Source: an uncultured Eubacterium sp.
Lineage (GTDB): Bacteria > Bacillota > Clostridia > Oscillospirales > Acutalibacteraceae
DNA: 50,946 nucleotides
Assembly (NCBI GenBank): GCA_900542875.1
Contig: UQPH01000006.1
Span: 1 to 50,946, forward strand
Direction of reading: 5' to 3'
Both the position numbers and the translations under genes were made by a program. Each line of letters starts with the position of its first letter. Positions within the stretch are counted from its first letter, which is position 1. Below the pieces are notes generated by a model. The model saw only the letters and a list, made by a program, of their open reading frames with translations. It was not told the DNA's origin and ran no database searches. Shown piece by piece: positions 26,758 through 35,630 of this stretch.

Positions 26758-28172
26758 GAGCATTAAAATTATCAGAGATAGCCGCACCGCTGAACGGCAC
26801 ATATAATAAAGACGCCAAGTTTTGCGGCGTTTGTATAGATACGAGAAAAATCACAAAGAATTGTCTTTTTGTTTGCATTAAGGGCGAACGCTTTGACGCA
26901 CATCAATTCGCAGAGGAAGCTCTCAAAAAAGGTGCCGCCGCAGTAATGGTACATGAAAATGTAGATTTGAGCGGTGCTTATATTAAGGTTGACGATACCT
27001 CAAAGGCACTTCTTGCGCTCGGCGGATATTACAGAAGTCTGTTTAATATTCCTGTTGTTGCTCTTACCGGTTCCGTAGGTAAAACAACTACCAAGGAATT
27101 TACAAACCTTGTTGTTTCGTCAAAGTATAAAACTGTTAAAACTCAAGGCAATCTCAATAACGAAATCGGACTTCCGCAGACTCTCTTTCAAATTGACGAT
27201 GATACCGAGGCGGCTGTGGTTGAAATGGGAATGAATCATTTTGGCGAAATTCATCGTCTTGTAAATGCAACCCGCCCGACTCTTGCACTGATTACCAATA
27301 TCGGTGTTTCTCATATAGAAAATCTCGGCTCACGAGAGGGCATACTTAAAGCTAAACTCGAAATTCTCGACGGACTGAGTGAGGGTGCACCGCTCATTAT
27401 TAACGGCGATAACGATATGCTTGCCACCGTTTTAGAAAACGATGATATTTGCTCAAAATATAATGTAATATCATTCGGTATAAAAAATAAATTCAACTAT
27501 AACGCAGAGAATATTAAGGAAGAAAACGGCTCAACCTCTTTTGATGTTGTTTATACGGTATCAAAGCAGATTGACGAAACTGACGGAGTTAAGGCGGAGT
27601 TTTCTCTTTGTAGGCAGAAAATCACTATTCCTACCGTCGGTATTCATAATGTGTATAATGCACTTGCCGCTTTTGCTGTCGGCATTACTTTGAACATCGA
27701 ACCCGAGAAAATTGCGACTGCGCTTTCCTCCTATGTTCCGACAGGAATGAGACAAAGACTCAATACAGTCGGCGGCAGGATTTGCATAGAGGATTGCTAT
27801 AACGCTTCTCCCGATTCCATGAGAGCGTCGCTCGGCACTCTCGGTAATATGAATGCCAATAAAAAAATCGCTGTCCTCGGCGATATGCTCGAACTCGGCG
27901 ATTACTCAAAAGAGGCGCATCTCTCCGTCGGAAAAATGGCAGGAGAGAATAACATCGACTGCGTTCTCGCTTTCGGCAACGACGCAAAATACTATGTTTC
28001 AGCCGCAAAGGAAAACGGTGTAAAAGATGCTGTCCTATTTGACGATAAGACTAAACTATCCGATTACCTCGCCTCTCTTGCACAGGACGGCGACGCCGTT
28101 TTGTTTAAGGGTTCAAGAGGTATGAAACTTGAGGATGTAATGAACACTGTATATAAAAGGTGGGAAAACTAA
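26754..28172 (+). CDS. murF: UDP-MurNAc-tripeptide--D-Ala-D-Ala ligase
   Basis: A 472-residue Mur ligase that adds D-Ala-D-Ala to complete the pentapeptide. The P-loop is ALTGSVGKTTTKEF, and the EMGMNHFGEI and EDCYNASPDSM motifs typical of MurF are present. It starts inside the murE stop (4-base overlap), which indicates coupled translation. Its stop shares one base with the mraY start. Confidence 0.96.
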   Translation: MRALKLSEIAAPLNGTYNKDAKFCGVCIDTRKITKNCLFVCIKGERFDAHQFAEEALKKGAAAVMVHENVDLSGAYIKVDDTSKALLALGGYYRSLFNIPVVALTGSVGKTTTKEFTNLVVSSKYKTVKTQGNLNNEIGLPQTLFQIDDDTEAAVVEMGMNHFGEIHRLVNATRPTLALITNIGVSHIENLGSREGILKAKLEILDGLSEGAPLIINGDNDMLATVLENDDICSKYNVISFGIKNKFNYNAENIKEENGSTSFDVVYTVSKQIDETDGVKAEFSLCRQKITIPTVGIHNVYNALAAFAVGITLNIEPEKIATALSSYVPTGMRQRLNTVGGRICIEDCYNASPDSMRASLGTLGNMNANKKIAVLGDMLELGDYSKEAHLSVGKMAGENNIDCVLAFGNDAKYYVSAAKENGVKDAVLFDDKTKLSDYLASLAQDGDAVLFKGSRGMKLEDVMNTVYKRWEN

Positions 28173-29218
28173 TGAGCATGACTGTTGCAATAATTATTAC
28201 AGCAGTAATTTCATTCGGCGTAACGGCAGGACTGGGCTTTGTCATTATTCCGTGGCTTAAAAGACTAAAGTTCGGTCAGACTATTTTGGATATAGGCCCC
28301 TCATGGCATAAGTCAAAGCAGGGTACTCCCAACATGGGAGGATTGATGTTTATTATAGGTATCGTTTCCGCCTTTGCAGTCGGTGCTCTTACATTTACTC
28401 TAAGCGGCGGAAGTTTTGAAAGCGATTACGCAAAAGTACTAGTCGGTCGGGATAATGTGCTTATTCTCTCCGGATTGTTTCTTGCTTTCGGTTGCGGAGT
28501 TGTCGGCTTTGCCGATGATTATATTAAGATTAAATTAAAGCGAAACGAGGGACTCACGGCAAAACAAAAGACCCTCGGTCAACTTATCGTAACGGTCGGT
28601 TACACAATGACCCTTTGGGCTTCTCATAATACGGTTTGGTTCATTCCGTTTTTGGGAAATGTTAATTTTGAAAAGAACTTTATAACAGGCGTAATTTTTT
28701 GGATACTGTCAATATTCATAATTTATGGCTGCGTAAATTCCGTTAATCTTACGGACGGCATAGACGGCTTGTGCTCGAGCGTAACCGCCACTGTTGCCGT
28801 ATCGTTCATTGTAGCTTCTTTTATTCTTCGTTTTGCAGGGCTTGGAATTTTGTCGGGGGCACTGCTCGGCGGCGTTCTCGGCTTTCTTTGCTGGAATCGT
28901 AATCCCGCAAAGGTATTTATGGGAGATACAGGCTCACTGTTTCTCGGCGGTTTGGTTGCCGCTATGGGTTATGCGCTTAAATGCCCGCTTTTACTTCTTC
29001 CTATCGGAATTATTTATGTCACTGAAACAATGAGCGATATTATTCAAATCGGATATTTTAAGTTGACTCACGGAAAGCGTGTGTTTAAGATGGCACCCAT
29101 TCACCATCATTTTGAAATGTGCGGCTGGAATGAGAAAAAAATTTGCATCGTCTTTTCCGCTGTAAATGTTCTCGGCTGTGCAGTCGGACTTATACTTCTT
29201 TATTTTGGAAGAAAATAA
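28172..29218 (+). CDS. mraY: Phospho-MurNAc-pentapeptide translocase
   Basis: A 348-residue polytopic enzyme that makes lipid I on the inner face of the membrane. The KSKQGTPNMGG motif, the catalytic FADDYIK segment, NLTDGIDGL, FMGDTGSLFLGG and the histidine block APIHHHFE are all present. The preferred start is the ATG at 28172, with AAAGGTGGG 7 bases before. An in-frame GTG at 28160 overlaps murF further and is less likely. Confidence 0.97.
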   Translation: MSMTVAIIITAVISFGVTAGLGFVIIPWLKRLKFGQTILDIGPSWHKSKQGTPNMGGLMFIIGIVSAFAVGALTFTLSGGSFESDYAKVLVGRDNVLILSGLFLAFGCGVVGFADDYIKIKLKRNEGLTAKQKTLGQLIVTVGYTMTLWASHNTVWFIPFLGNVNFEKNFITGVIFWILSIFIIYGCVNSVNLTDGIDGLCSSVTATVAVSFIVASFILRFAGLGILSGALLGGVLGFLCWNRNPAKVFMGDTGSLFLGGLVAAMGYALKCPLLLLPIGIIYVTETMSDIIQIGYFKLTHGKRVFKMAPIHHHFEMCGWNEKKICIVFSAVNVLGCAVGLILLYFGRK

Positions 29219-29239
29219 TAATCGAAAGGAGAGCCTTTG

Positions 29240-30520
29240 ATGCCTGATAATTTACCTAAGCCTAAGCCGTCACTTCGTGACAAGCAGGCTCCATATGATA
29301 ATAAAAAAGTAAAAAAGCATTCAAAAAAGCAGGCTCGCTCTCAGCACCTCTCAACCACCTCAAAACTTAAAACAGGGGTAAGAAATTCGTTTCTCTATGC
29401 AAAGGGCGGCTTTGATGTTACATTCTTTGCCGCAGTCCTGGCTCTTATGACCATAGGACTCGTGATGCTTTTTTCCGCCTCTTATCCCTATGCTTACCAA
29501 AAATATAACGGCGACTCCTATTACTTTTTTAAGCGACAGCTTATCTTTGCCGTGCTCGGCGTAATAGTTATGATTGTCGTCTCAAAGATAAATTATAAAT
29601 GGGTTAAAATTATAGAAAAACCGCTTTTCGTCGTGACGATATTCTTGCTTGTTCTCGTTTTGTTTTACCATGTAAATCTCGATGACAGAAGCGAGGACTT
29701 TAAGCGTTGGATTCCTCTCGGACCGATTACACTTCAGCCTTCGGATATAGCAAAGTTCAGCCTTGTTTTGACTCTTTCAGCTTATATCGGTAAGTACCGT
29801 AAATATATGCAGCGTCTGACCTACGGCGTACTTTTCCCGGGTCTTATCATCGGACTGTTTTGCGTTTTGATTTATTTAGAAAATCACTTGTCCTGTACGG
29901 TTTTGATGTTTATGATAGGCATTACCCTTATGTTCTGCGGCGGAACCCGTTGGCAGTGGTTTGTCGGAGGCTTGTGTGTTGTCGGAGCGGTTGCATTTGT
30001 GATTATTAAAAATCCCGATGTTCTCCCGTCCTATCAGGCTGACCGTATCAGAGCGTGGACGGATAAGACTTTCCAGCCTCTCGGCTTAAGATGGCAGACC
30101 AATAATTCACTTTATGCCATAGGCTCGGGCGGATTTTTCGGAGTCGGTCTCGGTAATTCAAAGCAAAAATATCTTTATGTTTCCGAGCCGCAAAACGACT
30201 TTATATTTTCTATCGTGTGCGAAGAACTGGGTTTCCTTGGCGCAATGGTTATACTTGCACTTTTTGCACTTCTCTTTTGGCGAGGAATTAAAATTGCACA
30301 GAGATGTGATGATAAATATGCGGCACTTGTTGTAATTGGTATCGTGTCCCAGGTCGCTATCCAAACGCTGTTTAATGTTTTGGTAGTAACGGACACATTT
30401 CCGAATACAGGTATTGCACTTCCGTTCTTTTCCTACGGCGGTACGGCACTTTTGATGCTGTGCTTTGAAATGGGCGTTGTGCTTTCCGTGTCACGAAAGG
30501 TTAATACAAAGAAATTGTAG
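29240..30520 (+). CDS. ftsW: SEDS peptidoglycan glycosyltransferase FtsW/SpoVE
   Basis: A 426-residue SEDS-family lipid II polymerase with a long basic N-terminus (about 60 residues) and about 10 membrane helices. Family motifs are clear: LMLFSASYPYA early, LQPSDIAKF with the key aspartate region, and NVLVVTDTFPNTGIALPFFSYGG late. It partners the PBP encoded upstream. AAAGGAGA precedes the ATG. It sits directly after mraY, where many genomes have murD; murD is missing here. FtsW and SpoVE cannot be separated by sequence alone. Confidence 0.93.
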   Translation: MPDNLPKPKPSLRDKQAPYDNKKVKKHSKKQARSQHLSTTSKLKTGVRNSFLYAKGGFDVTFFAAVLALMTIGLVMLFSASYPYAYQKYNGDSYYFFKRQLIFAVLGVIVMIVVSKINYKWVKIIEKPLFVVTIFLLVLVLFYHVNLDDRSEDFKRWIPLGPITLQPSDIAKFSLVLTLSAYIGKYRKYMQRLTYGVLFPGLIIGLFCVLIYLENHLSCTVLMFMIGITLMFCGGTRWQWFVGGLCVVGAVAFVIIKNPDVLPSYQADRIRAWTDKTFQPLGLRWQTNNSLYAIGSGGFFGVGLGNSKQKYLYVSEPQNDFIFSIVCEELGFLGAMVILALFALLFWRGIKIAQRCDDKYAALVVIGIVSQVAIQTLFNVLVVTDTFPNTGIALPFFSYGGTALLMLCFEMGVVLSVSRKVNTKKL

Positions 30521-30528
30521 GTGAAAAT

Positions 30529-31668
30529 ATGAGATATTTATTTGCAACAGGGGGCACTGCCGGACATATTAATCCCGCTCTTGCAGTCGCTTCGTATATC
30601 AGGGACACTTATCCCGATTCAAAAATTTTGTTTGTCGGAACTGCCGACCATATGGAATCCCGACTTGTACCTAATGCAGGCTTTGATTTTAAGACAATAG
30701 AGATAAACGGTTTTAAGCGTTCTTTTTCGCCCAAGGCTGTTGCGGCAAATGTTAAGACAGTATTCAAACTTCTTAAATCCGAACAGGCTTCAAAGAATAT
30801 TATTAAGGAATTTAATCCCGATGTCGTTATCGGATTCGGCGGCTATGTTTCGGGTCCTGTGCTCGAAGAAGCCGCAAAGATGCATATCCCTTGCTGTATT
30901 CACGAGCAAAATGCATTCCCCGGAATTACAAATAAGCAACTCGCAAAAAAAGTGGATAAGGTTATGCTCACCGTTGAGGATGCCGCAAAACATCTTCAGC
31001 CTAAAAACGGGGTAGAGATTACCGGTCTTCCCGTGCGTGGAGAACTTCTCAATAAGTCTAAGATTGAGGCAAGAATAGAACTCGGCATTGCCGATGATAC
31101 ACCGCTTGTCCTTTCGTTCGGCGGCTCACTAGGCGCCGCACCGTTAAATGACGCAATGTTTGATATTCTTAAAGAAAATGCCGAAAGTGCAGAGGCTTAT
31201 CATATCCATTCCGTAGGAACAAACGGTAAGGATTACCTCGAAAAGTTTGAGGCGGAGGGCTTTAAGAAAAAGAGCGATACAGTACTCGTTAAGGGTAAGA
31301 GCGAAGTCAGACTTTATATAGATAATATGGATACCTGTATGGCGGCTGCTGATTTGGTTGTCGGCAGGGCAGGTGCTTCTTCTCTCAGCGAGATAGAGGC
31401 GATGGGTAAGGCGTCCGTTCTTATTCCGTCTCCCTATGTTGCCGAAAATCATCAGTTTCATAACGCAATGGCTTTGGTTAATCGAAATGCCGCTCGCATT
31501 TTGGAGGAAAAGGACTTGACGTCACAGTCGCTTAAAGCACTTATTAAGTCCCTTCTTTCCGATAAGGACGAACTTCATAAAATAGAAAATAATGCACGCA
31601 ATATGGCTGTTCTTGATTCACGAGAGAGAATCGCCGATATCATTGTTTACCTTGCAAAGAAAAATTAA
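30529..31668 (+). CDS. murG: UDP-GlcNAc:lipid I N-acetylglucosaminyltransferase
   Basis: A 379-residue peripheral GT28 enzyme that turns lipid I into lipid II. The glycine motifs TGGTAGHINPALA and GFGGYVSGP, then CIHEQNAFPGITNK, SFGGSLGA and the donor-binding GRAGASSLSEIEA block are all in place. It starts 8 bases after ftsW and follows a short AGGTG site. Confidence 0.97.
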   Translation: MRYLFATGGTAGHINPALAVASYIRDTYPDSKILFVGTADHMESRLVPNAGFDFKTIEINGFKRSFSPKAVAANVKTVFKLLKSEQASKNIIKEFNPDVVIGFGGYVSGPVLEEAAKMHIPCCIHEQNAFPGITNKQLAKKVDKVMLTVEDAAKHLQPKNGVEITGLPVRGELLNKSKIEARIELGIADDTPLVLSFGGSLGAAPLNDAMFDILKENAESAEAYHIHSVGTNGKDYLEKFEAEGFKKKSDTVLVKGKSEVRLYIDNMDTCMAAADLVVGRAGASSLSEIEAMGKASVLIPSPYVAENHQFHNAMALVNRNAARILEEKDLTSQSLKALIKSLLSDKDELHKIENNARNMAVLDSRERIADIIVYLAKKN

Positions 31669-31708
31669 CATAATTCTTTCTTTTTCATAGACTGCCTTAG
31701 GTGGTTAT

Positions 31709-32974
31709 ATGGAAAAATTAATGATAGACGGCGGTAAAAGATTAAGCGGAGAGATTACCCTACACGGTGCGAAAAACAGCGTTTTGCCCATTCTTTCGGC
31801 TTCGGTTTTGGTAAACGGCGTGTCGGTTATACATAATTGCCCCGATTTGTCCGATGTCAGAGTTACGGTTAATATTCTTCGCTACCTCGGCGCAAGAGTA
31901 AAAAGAGACGGGAGCACCCTCACAGTCGATACAACAGGTATATGTCGCTCAAATATTTTAGAGGAATATATGAGTGAACTTCGTTCGTCGATTATATTTT
32001 TGGGCGCACTCGCCGCAAGAACAGGCAACGCCTGCCTTTATCTTCCCGGCGGCTGCGATATAGGACTGCGACCCATAGATTTGCATCTTAAAGGTCTAAA
32101 GTCCCTCGGCTATTTCGTTTACACTCAGGGCAGTAATGTTTGTGCATCGGGCGAAGATATTAAGGGCACAAAGATTGTGTTGCCGTTTCCGAGTGTCGGA
32201 GCAACGGAAAATATTATTTTAGCCTCCGTTTTCGCAAAGGGAACTACTACTGTAATAAATGCGGCTAAGGAGCCGGAAATTACAGATTTAATTAATTTTC
32301 TTAATAAAGCAGGCGCAAAAATCAGAGTTGATTCCACTTCCGTAATAACGGTTAAAGGCGTTAAATCGCTTCATTCCGCAGAACATACGGTTATATCCGA
32401 CAGGATTTTGGCAACTACTTTGATGTCTGCCACAGCATCATGCCGTGGCGACGTGTTAATAGATAACGCTGTAATTAACGATATTATGCCTACTCTCCCG
32501 GTGTTTGAGGAGATGGGATGCGAAATTACCTGCACCAAATCAAGTATCAGGATTAAAGCCGATAAGCGACCGCACTGCGTACGATTTATTGAAACTATGG
32601 CTTTTCCCGGCTTTCCGACCGATTGCCAAGCTCCCGTTATGGCTTCTCTGTGCGTTGCAGACGGTATGTCGGCTATTAAAGAAACTGTGTTTGAAAATCG
32701 CTTTAAGCATACAGAACAGCTTAATCTCTTCGGTGCGGATATTACCGTTAAGGACAGAATCGCTATGATAAACGGTGTAGAAAAATTATATCCCGCCTGT
32801 GTTAAATGTACCGACCTCAGAGGCGGTGCGGCTGTTGTGATTGCCGCTCTGACTGCCGACGGAGTGTCATACATTTCGGATATAAAGCATATCGACCGTG
32901 GATACGAAAGAATTGAAAATCAACTTGCATCGCTCGGTGCAAATGTAATGAGAATAAAAGATGAAAAAGAATAA
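31709..32974 (+). CDS. murA: UDP-GlcNAc 1-carboxyvinyltransferase
   Basis: A 421-residue EPSP-synthase-fold enzyme, the first step of peptidoglycan precursor synthesis. GAKNSVLPIL opens the protein. The active-site cysteine is Cys116 in LPGGCDIGLRP, so the usual fosfomycin target residue is kept. Firmicutes often have two murA copies; this one lies in the dcw cluster. It ends 14 bases inside ftsQ. Confidence 0.96.
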   Translation: MEKLMIDGGKRLSGEITLHGAKNSVLPILSASVLVNGVSVIHNCPDLSDVRVTVNILRYLGARVKRDGSTLTVDTTGICRSNILEEYMSELRSSIIFLGALAARTGNACLYLPGGCDIGLRPIDLHLKGLKSLGYFVYTQGSNVCASGEDIKGTKIVLPFPSVGATENIILASVFAKGTTTVINAAKEPEITDLINFLNKAGAKIRVDSTSVITVKGVKSLHSAEHTVISDRILATTLMSATASCRGDVLIDNAVINDIMPTLPVFEEMGCEITCTKSSIRIKADKRPHCVRFIETMAFPGFPTDCQAPVMASLCVADGMSAIKETVFENRFKHTEQLNLFGADITVKDRIAMINGVEKLYPACVKCTDLRGGAAVVIAALTADGVSYISDIKHIDRGYERIENQLASLGANVMRIKDEKE

Positions 32975-33953
32975 ACAGACAAAACTGAATAAGAATGACA
33001 GCGAACTCGATGTACTTAACAGCGAACTCGGCTCATTCGGCTTGGAACCTCCAAAGCATTACAGGCAGGAGCGTGCCTCGAATCAGGCGTATAAGCAAAG
33101 GGAATATGATAATCCCGGTGCACATAAAACGCCAAAAAAACGCAGTACATCAAAGCCTGAAACTCAGCTTACAAAAGAGCAGAAAATGAAACGCCACAAG
33201 AAAAAGCGCAAACTTAAAAAGAAGTTTCGAATAATTTTTTCTGTTCTTGCTCTCGTGCTTGCACTTATAGTCATTATGACTGTGCTCAGTTTCACCGTTT
33301 TGTTTAAGACGGAAAATATAGAAATTTCGGGCAGTACAACATATACTAACGAGCAAATATCATCAGTTTTGCCGATAGAAAAAAATAAGAGTCTGCTTCT
33401 TATCAATAAATCTTCAGTCAGCGATAAATTGATTAGCGATTTGCCGTATATTTACAGCGTCGATATAAAGCAAAAACTCCCATCAACCGTAATTGTTACC
33501 GTTAATGAACCGTCGTTTTTGTATTATGTAAAAAATAATGATAATACATATACATATTTTGACGATACATTTAAGGTGGTTAAGATTAATGCCGAATCGC
33601 CGCCCGATAAAAACGGAATAGAGGTGCAAAAAATTGCTCTTTCCAATCCTGTTGAGGGCGAAAAGGCCGCACTTACAGATGATAGTACAAAGAATGATTT
33701 GAGCGCACTTATGGCTGTTATAGACAGCACCTATATGACTGAAGCCACGGCTCTTTATTCAGACGGCGATAACGAAAATTATATTGTATATGAAAACAGA
33801 ATTACCATAAAACTCGGTGATACAAAGAATCTTGAGGATAAGCTGTATGCCGCTTTAGCGTCTGTTGAAAAGTTAAATACTTCCAACCCGGAAGCTAACG
33901 GCTTACTTACATCAACAGGCGGAAAGCAGATTTACTTTACAGAACAAAAATAG
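32961..33953 (+). CDS. ftsQ: Cell division protein FtsQ/DivIB
   Basis: A 330-residue bitopic protein. A very basic cytoplasmic N-terminus (about residues 1-90, KHKKKRKLKKK just before the membrane) and one membrane helix (about 92-115) are followed by a POTRA domain (IEISGSTTYTNEQISSVL) and a beta domain. This is the FtsQ/DivIB build, a scaffold of the divisome. It overlaps the end of murA by 14 bases. No ftsA follows; ftsZ comes after a 233-base gap with its own promoter. Confidence 0.88.
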   Translation: MKKNKQTKLNKNDSELDVLNSELGSFGLEPPKHYRQERASNQAYKQREYDNPGAHKTPKKRSTSKPETQLTKEQKMKRHKKKRKLKKKFRIIFSVLALVLALIVIMTVLSFTVLFKTENIEISGSTTYTNEQISSVLPIEKNKSLLLINKSSVSDKLISDLPYIYSVDIKQKLPSTVIVTVNEPSFLYYVKNNDNTYTYFDDTFKVVKINAESPPDKNGIEVQKIALSNPVEGEKAALTDDSTKNDLSALMAVIDSTYMTEATALYSDGDNENYIVYENRITIKLGDTKNLEDKLYAALASVEKLNTSNPEANGLLTSTGGKQIYFTEQK

Positions 33954-33998
33954 TTAAATTTTGTAATATATTATGTAAAGTATATCACTTAAAATGTT

Positions 33999-34015
33999 AT
34001 ATACAAATTGTATAT
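33999..34015. promoter_or_regulatory. 17-bp AT-rich palindrome upstream of ftsZ
   Basis: ATATACAA-A-TTGTATAT, a perfect inverted repeat about 80 bases before the ftsZ -35. It may be a protein-binding site; no T run, so not a terminator. Confidence 0.4.
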
Positions 34016-34094
34016 GTTATGCACACTGCACAATCAATTTTTGAATATTCAAAAAAGATTTGGAAAAAATAATTAGATTATTTTCTAAAAGGTA

Positions 34095-34123
34095 TTGCAA
34101 ATTGGTTACAAAACTGTTACAAT
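34095..34123 (+). promoter_or_regulatory. Promoter of ftsZ
   Basis: -35 TTGCAA (34095-34100), a 17-base spacer, and an extended -10 (TGT then TACAAT at 34118-34123). Confidence 0.8.
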
Positions 34124-34136
34124 ATCAAATGCAAGA

Positions 34137-34158
34137 GCACGAAAGGTATAATTCGTGC
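34137..34158 (+). promoter_or_regulatory. Hairpin in the ftsZ leader
   Basis: GCACGAA and TTCGTGC (7 bp) around an 8-base loop, a few bases after the expected transcription start and about 10 bases before the ribosome binding site. It could be an operator or a 5' mRNA stabilising hairpin. Confidence 0.45.
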
Positions 34159-34186
34159 GGACAATAAATGATAAGGAGAATTCAAA

Positions 34187-35290
34187 ATGGGAAGATATGA
34201 AATTGATGTAGATGATAACAAGGTAGTATCTATTAAAGTAATCGGTGTCGGCGGCGGCGGCGGAAATGCCGTAAACCGTATGGTAAAGTGTAACGTTAAG
34301 GATGTTGAGTTCGTAGCAGTAAACTCAGATAAGCCGGCTCTTAATAAATCAACCGCAACACATAAGATTCTTATCGGCGAAAAGGCAACAAAGGGTCGTG
34401 GCGCAGGCGCAAGACCTGAGGTTGGTCTCAAGGCTGCCGAGGAATCAAAGGAAGCCATCACAGATGTACTTCAGGGCTGTGAAATGGTATTCGTTACCGC
34501 AGGTATGGGCGGCGGAACAGGTACAGGTGCCGCTCCTGTTGTTGCAAAGATAGCAAAGGAAATGGGTATTCTTACTGTCGGCGTTGTTACAACTCCGTTT
34601 GCCTTTGAGGGTAAGCGCCGTATGGCTCAGGCTCAAGAGGGTATTAAGGAACTCGCAGAAAATGTAGACTCAATTATGGTTATTCCTAACGAAAACCTTA
34701 AACTCGTATCAAAGGAGAAGATTACTCTTCTTAACGCATTTGAAATTGCTAACGATGTACTTCGTCAGGGCGTTCAGTCTATCTCCGACCTTGTTAATGC
34801 AACAGGTCTTGTAAACTGCGACTTTGCCGATGTTACCGAAATAATGAAGGATGCAGGCTATGCTCATATGGGTGTCGGCCACGGTAAGGGTAAGGATAAG
34901 GCAGAGGTTGCTGCTCAGCAGGCTATCTCTTCTCCGCTTCTTCAGACTTCTATCGACGGTGCAAGAGGCGTATTGCTTAATATTACTGCATCAACAGACA
35001 TCGGACTTGAAGAAATTGATGCTGCATCTTCAGTTGTTATGGAAGCAGTACATCCTGATTGTGAAATCATTTGGGGTGCTAATTTTGACGAGCAGCTTGA
35101 GGACGAGATGATTATTACTGTTATTGCTACTCGCTTCGGTGAAGAAGGTCCGGGTGCTCCGATTAAGTCAACCACAGCCAATAAGCCGGTTGAGCCTCCT
35201 GTTGAAGCAGCTCCGGTTGCTCCCGCAACAGGCTTTACATCAAACGATGATGATTCGTTTAATGACATCGTATCTTTCTTTAAGAAATAA
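34187..35290 (+). CDS. ftsZ: Cell division GTPase FtsZ
   Basis: A 367-residue tubulin-like GTPase that forms the Z ring. The nucleotide-binding motifs are GVGGGGGNAVNRM and the tubulin signature GGGTGTGAAPV. The T7 loop region reads NCDFADVTEIM, with the catalytic aspartates. A Pro/Ala linker of about 35 residues leads to a short C-terminal tail ending DIVSFFKK, the FtsA/SepF binding end. AAGGAG precedes the start. It has its own promoter and terminator, so it can be expressed apart from the dcw operon. Confidence 0.98.
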   Translation: MGRYEIDVDDNKVVSIKVIGVGGGGGNAVNRMVKCNVKDVEFVAVNSDKPALNKSTATHKILIGEKATKGRGAGARPEVGLKAAEESKEAITDVLQGCEMVFVTAGMGGGTGTGAAPVVAKIAKEMGILTVGVVTTPFAFEGKRRMAQAQEGIKELAENVDSIMVIPNENLKLVSKEKITLLNAFEIANDVLRQGVQSISDLVNATGLVNCDFADVTEIMKDAGYAHMGVGHGKGKDKAEVAAQQAISSPLLQTSIDGARGVLLNITASTDIGLEEIDAASSVVMEAVHPDCEIIWGANFDEQLEDEMIITVIATRFGEEGPGAPIKSTTANKPVEPPVEAAPVAPATGFTSNDDDSFNDIVSFFKK

Positions 35291-35306
35291 TTGAATATCT
35301 AATATT

Positions 35307-35341
35307 AAAAGCGACTGTTCGGTGTGAACAGCCGCTTTTTA
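35307..35341 (+). terminator. Terminator of ftsZ
   Basis: 13 of 14 positions pair (AAAAGCGACTGTTC with GAACAGCCGCTTTT), 5-base loop, and a T run at the end of the stem. Confidence 0.88.
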
Positions 35342-35441
35342 GTTTGTAAAGTTACTATACTTGACATATTGATTTTTGTATAAAGTTAAAATTACTGTTT
35401 GTATTTTATCGTTTTTTGCGAGGAAAGAGAATTACTTTACA

Positions 35442-35526
35442 TTTTCCCCACTTTCCACCTGCTTTTCCACATTTATAACAGCGATATATACTGACTTTCC
35501 ACATTTATTCCACATGGTTTTCAACA
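35442..35526 (+). repeat. Array of six DnaA-box-like nonamers
   Basis: Nonamers start at 35442 (TTTTCCCCA), 35451 (CTTTCCACC), 35463 (TTTTCCACA), 35495 (CTTTCCACA), 35506 (TATTCCACA) and 35518 (TTTTCAACA). All are in the same direction, with spacings 9, 12, 32, 11 and 12. The best copy differs from the DnaA box TTATCCACA at one base. There is no gene in this 340-base gap. A DnaA cluster, titration site or another regulator's operator are all possible. Confidence 0.5.
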
Positions 35527-35590
35527 TTTTTTCATAATGTAAAGCAATATTCTTTACAAATAAGCAGCCTCTTACGTAAATAAAACAATA

Positions 35591-35629
35591 AAAAAATTGC
35601 AATCGATTTTGTCACCGATTGCAATTTTT
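35591..35629 (-). terminator. Terminator of the tetR-type gene
   Basis: Perfect 14-bp stem (35592-35605 with 35616-35629). The U-run expected for minus-strand transcription is present. Confidence 0.88.
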
Positions 35630-35630
35630 G

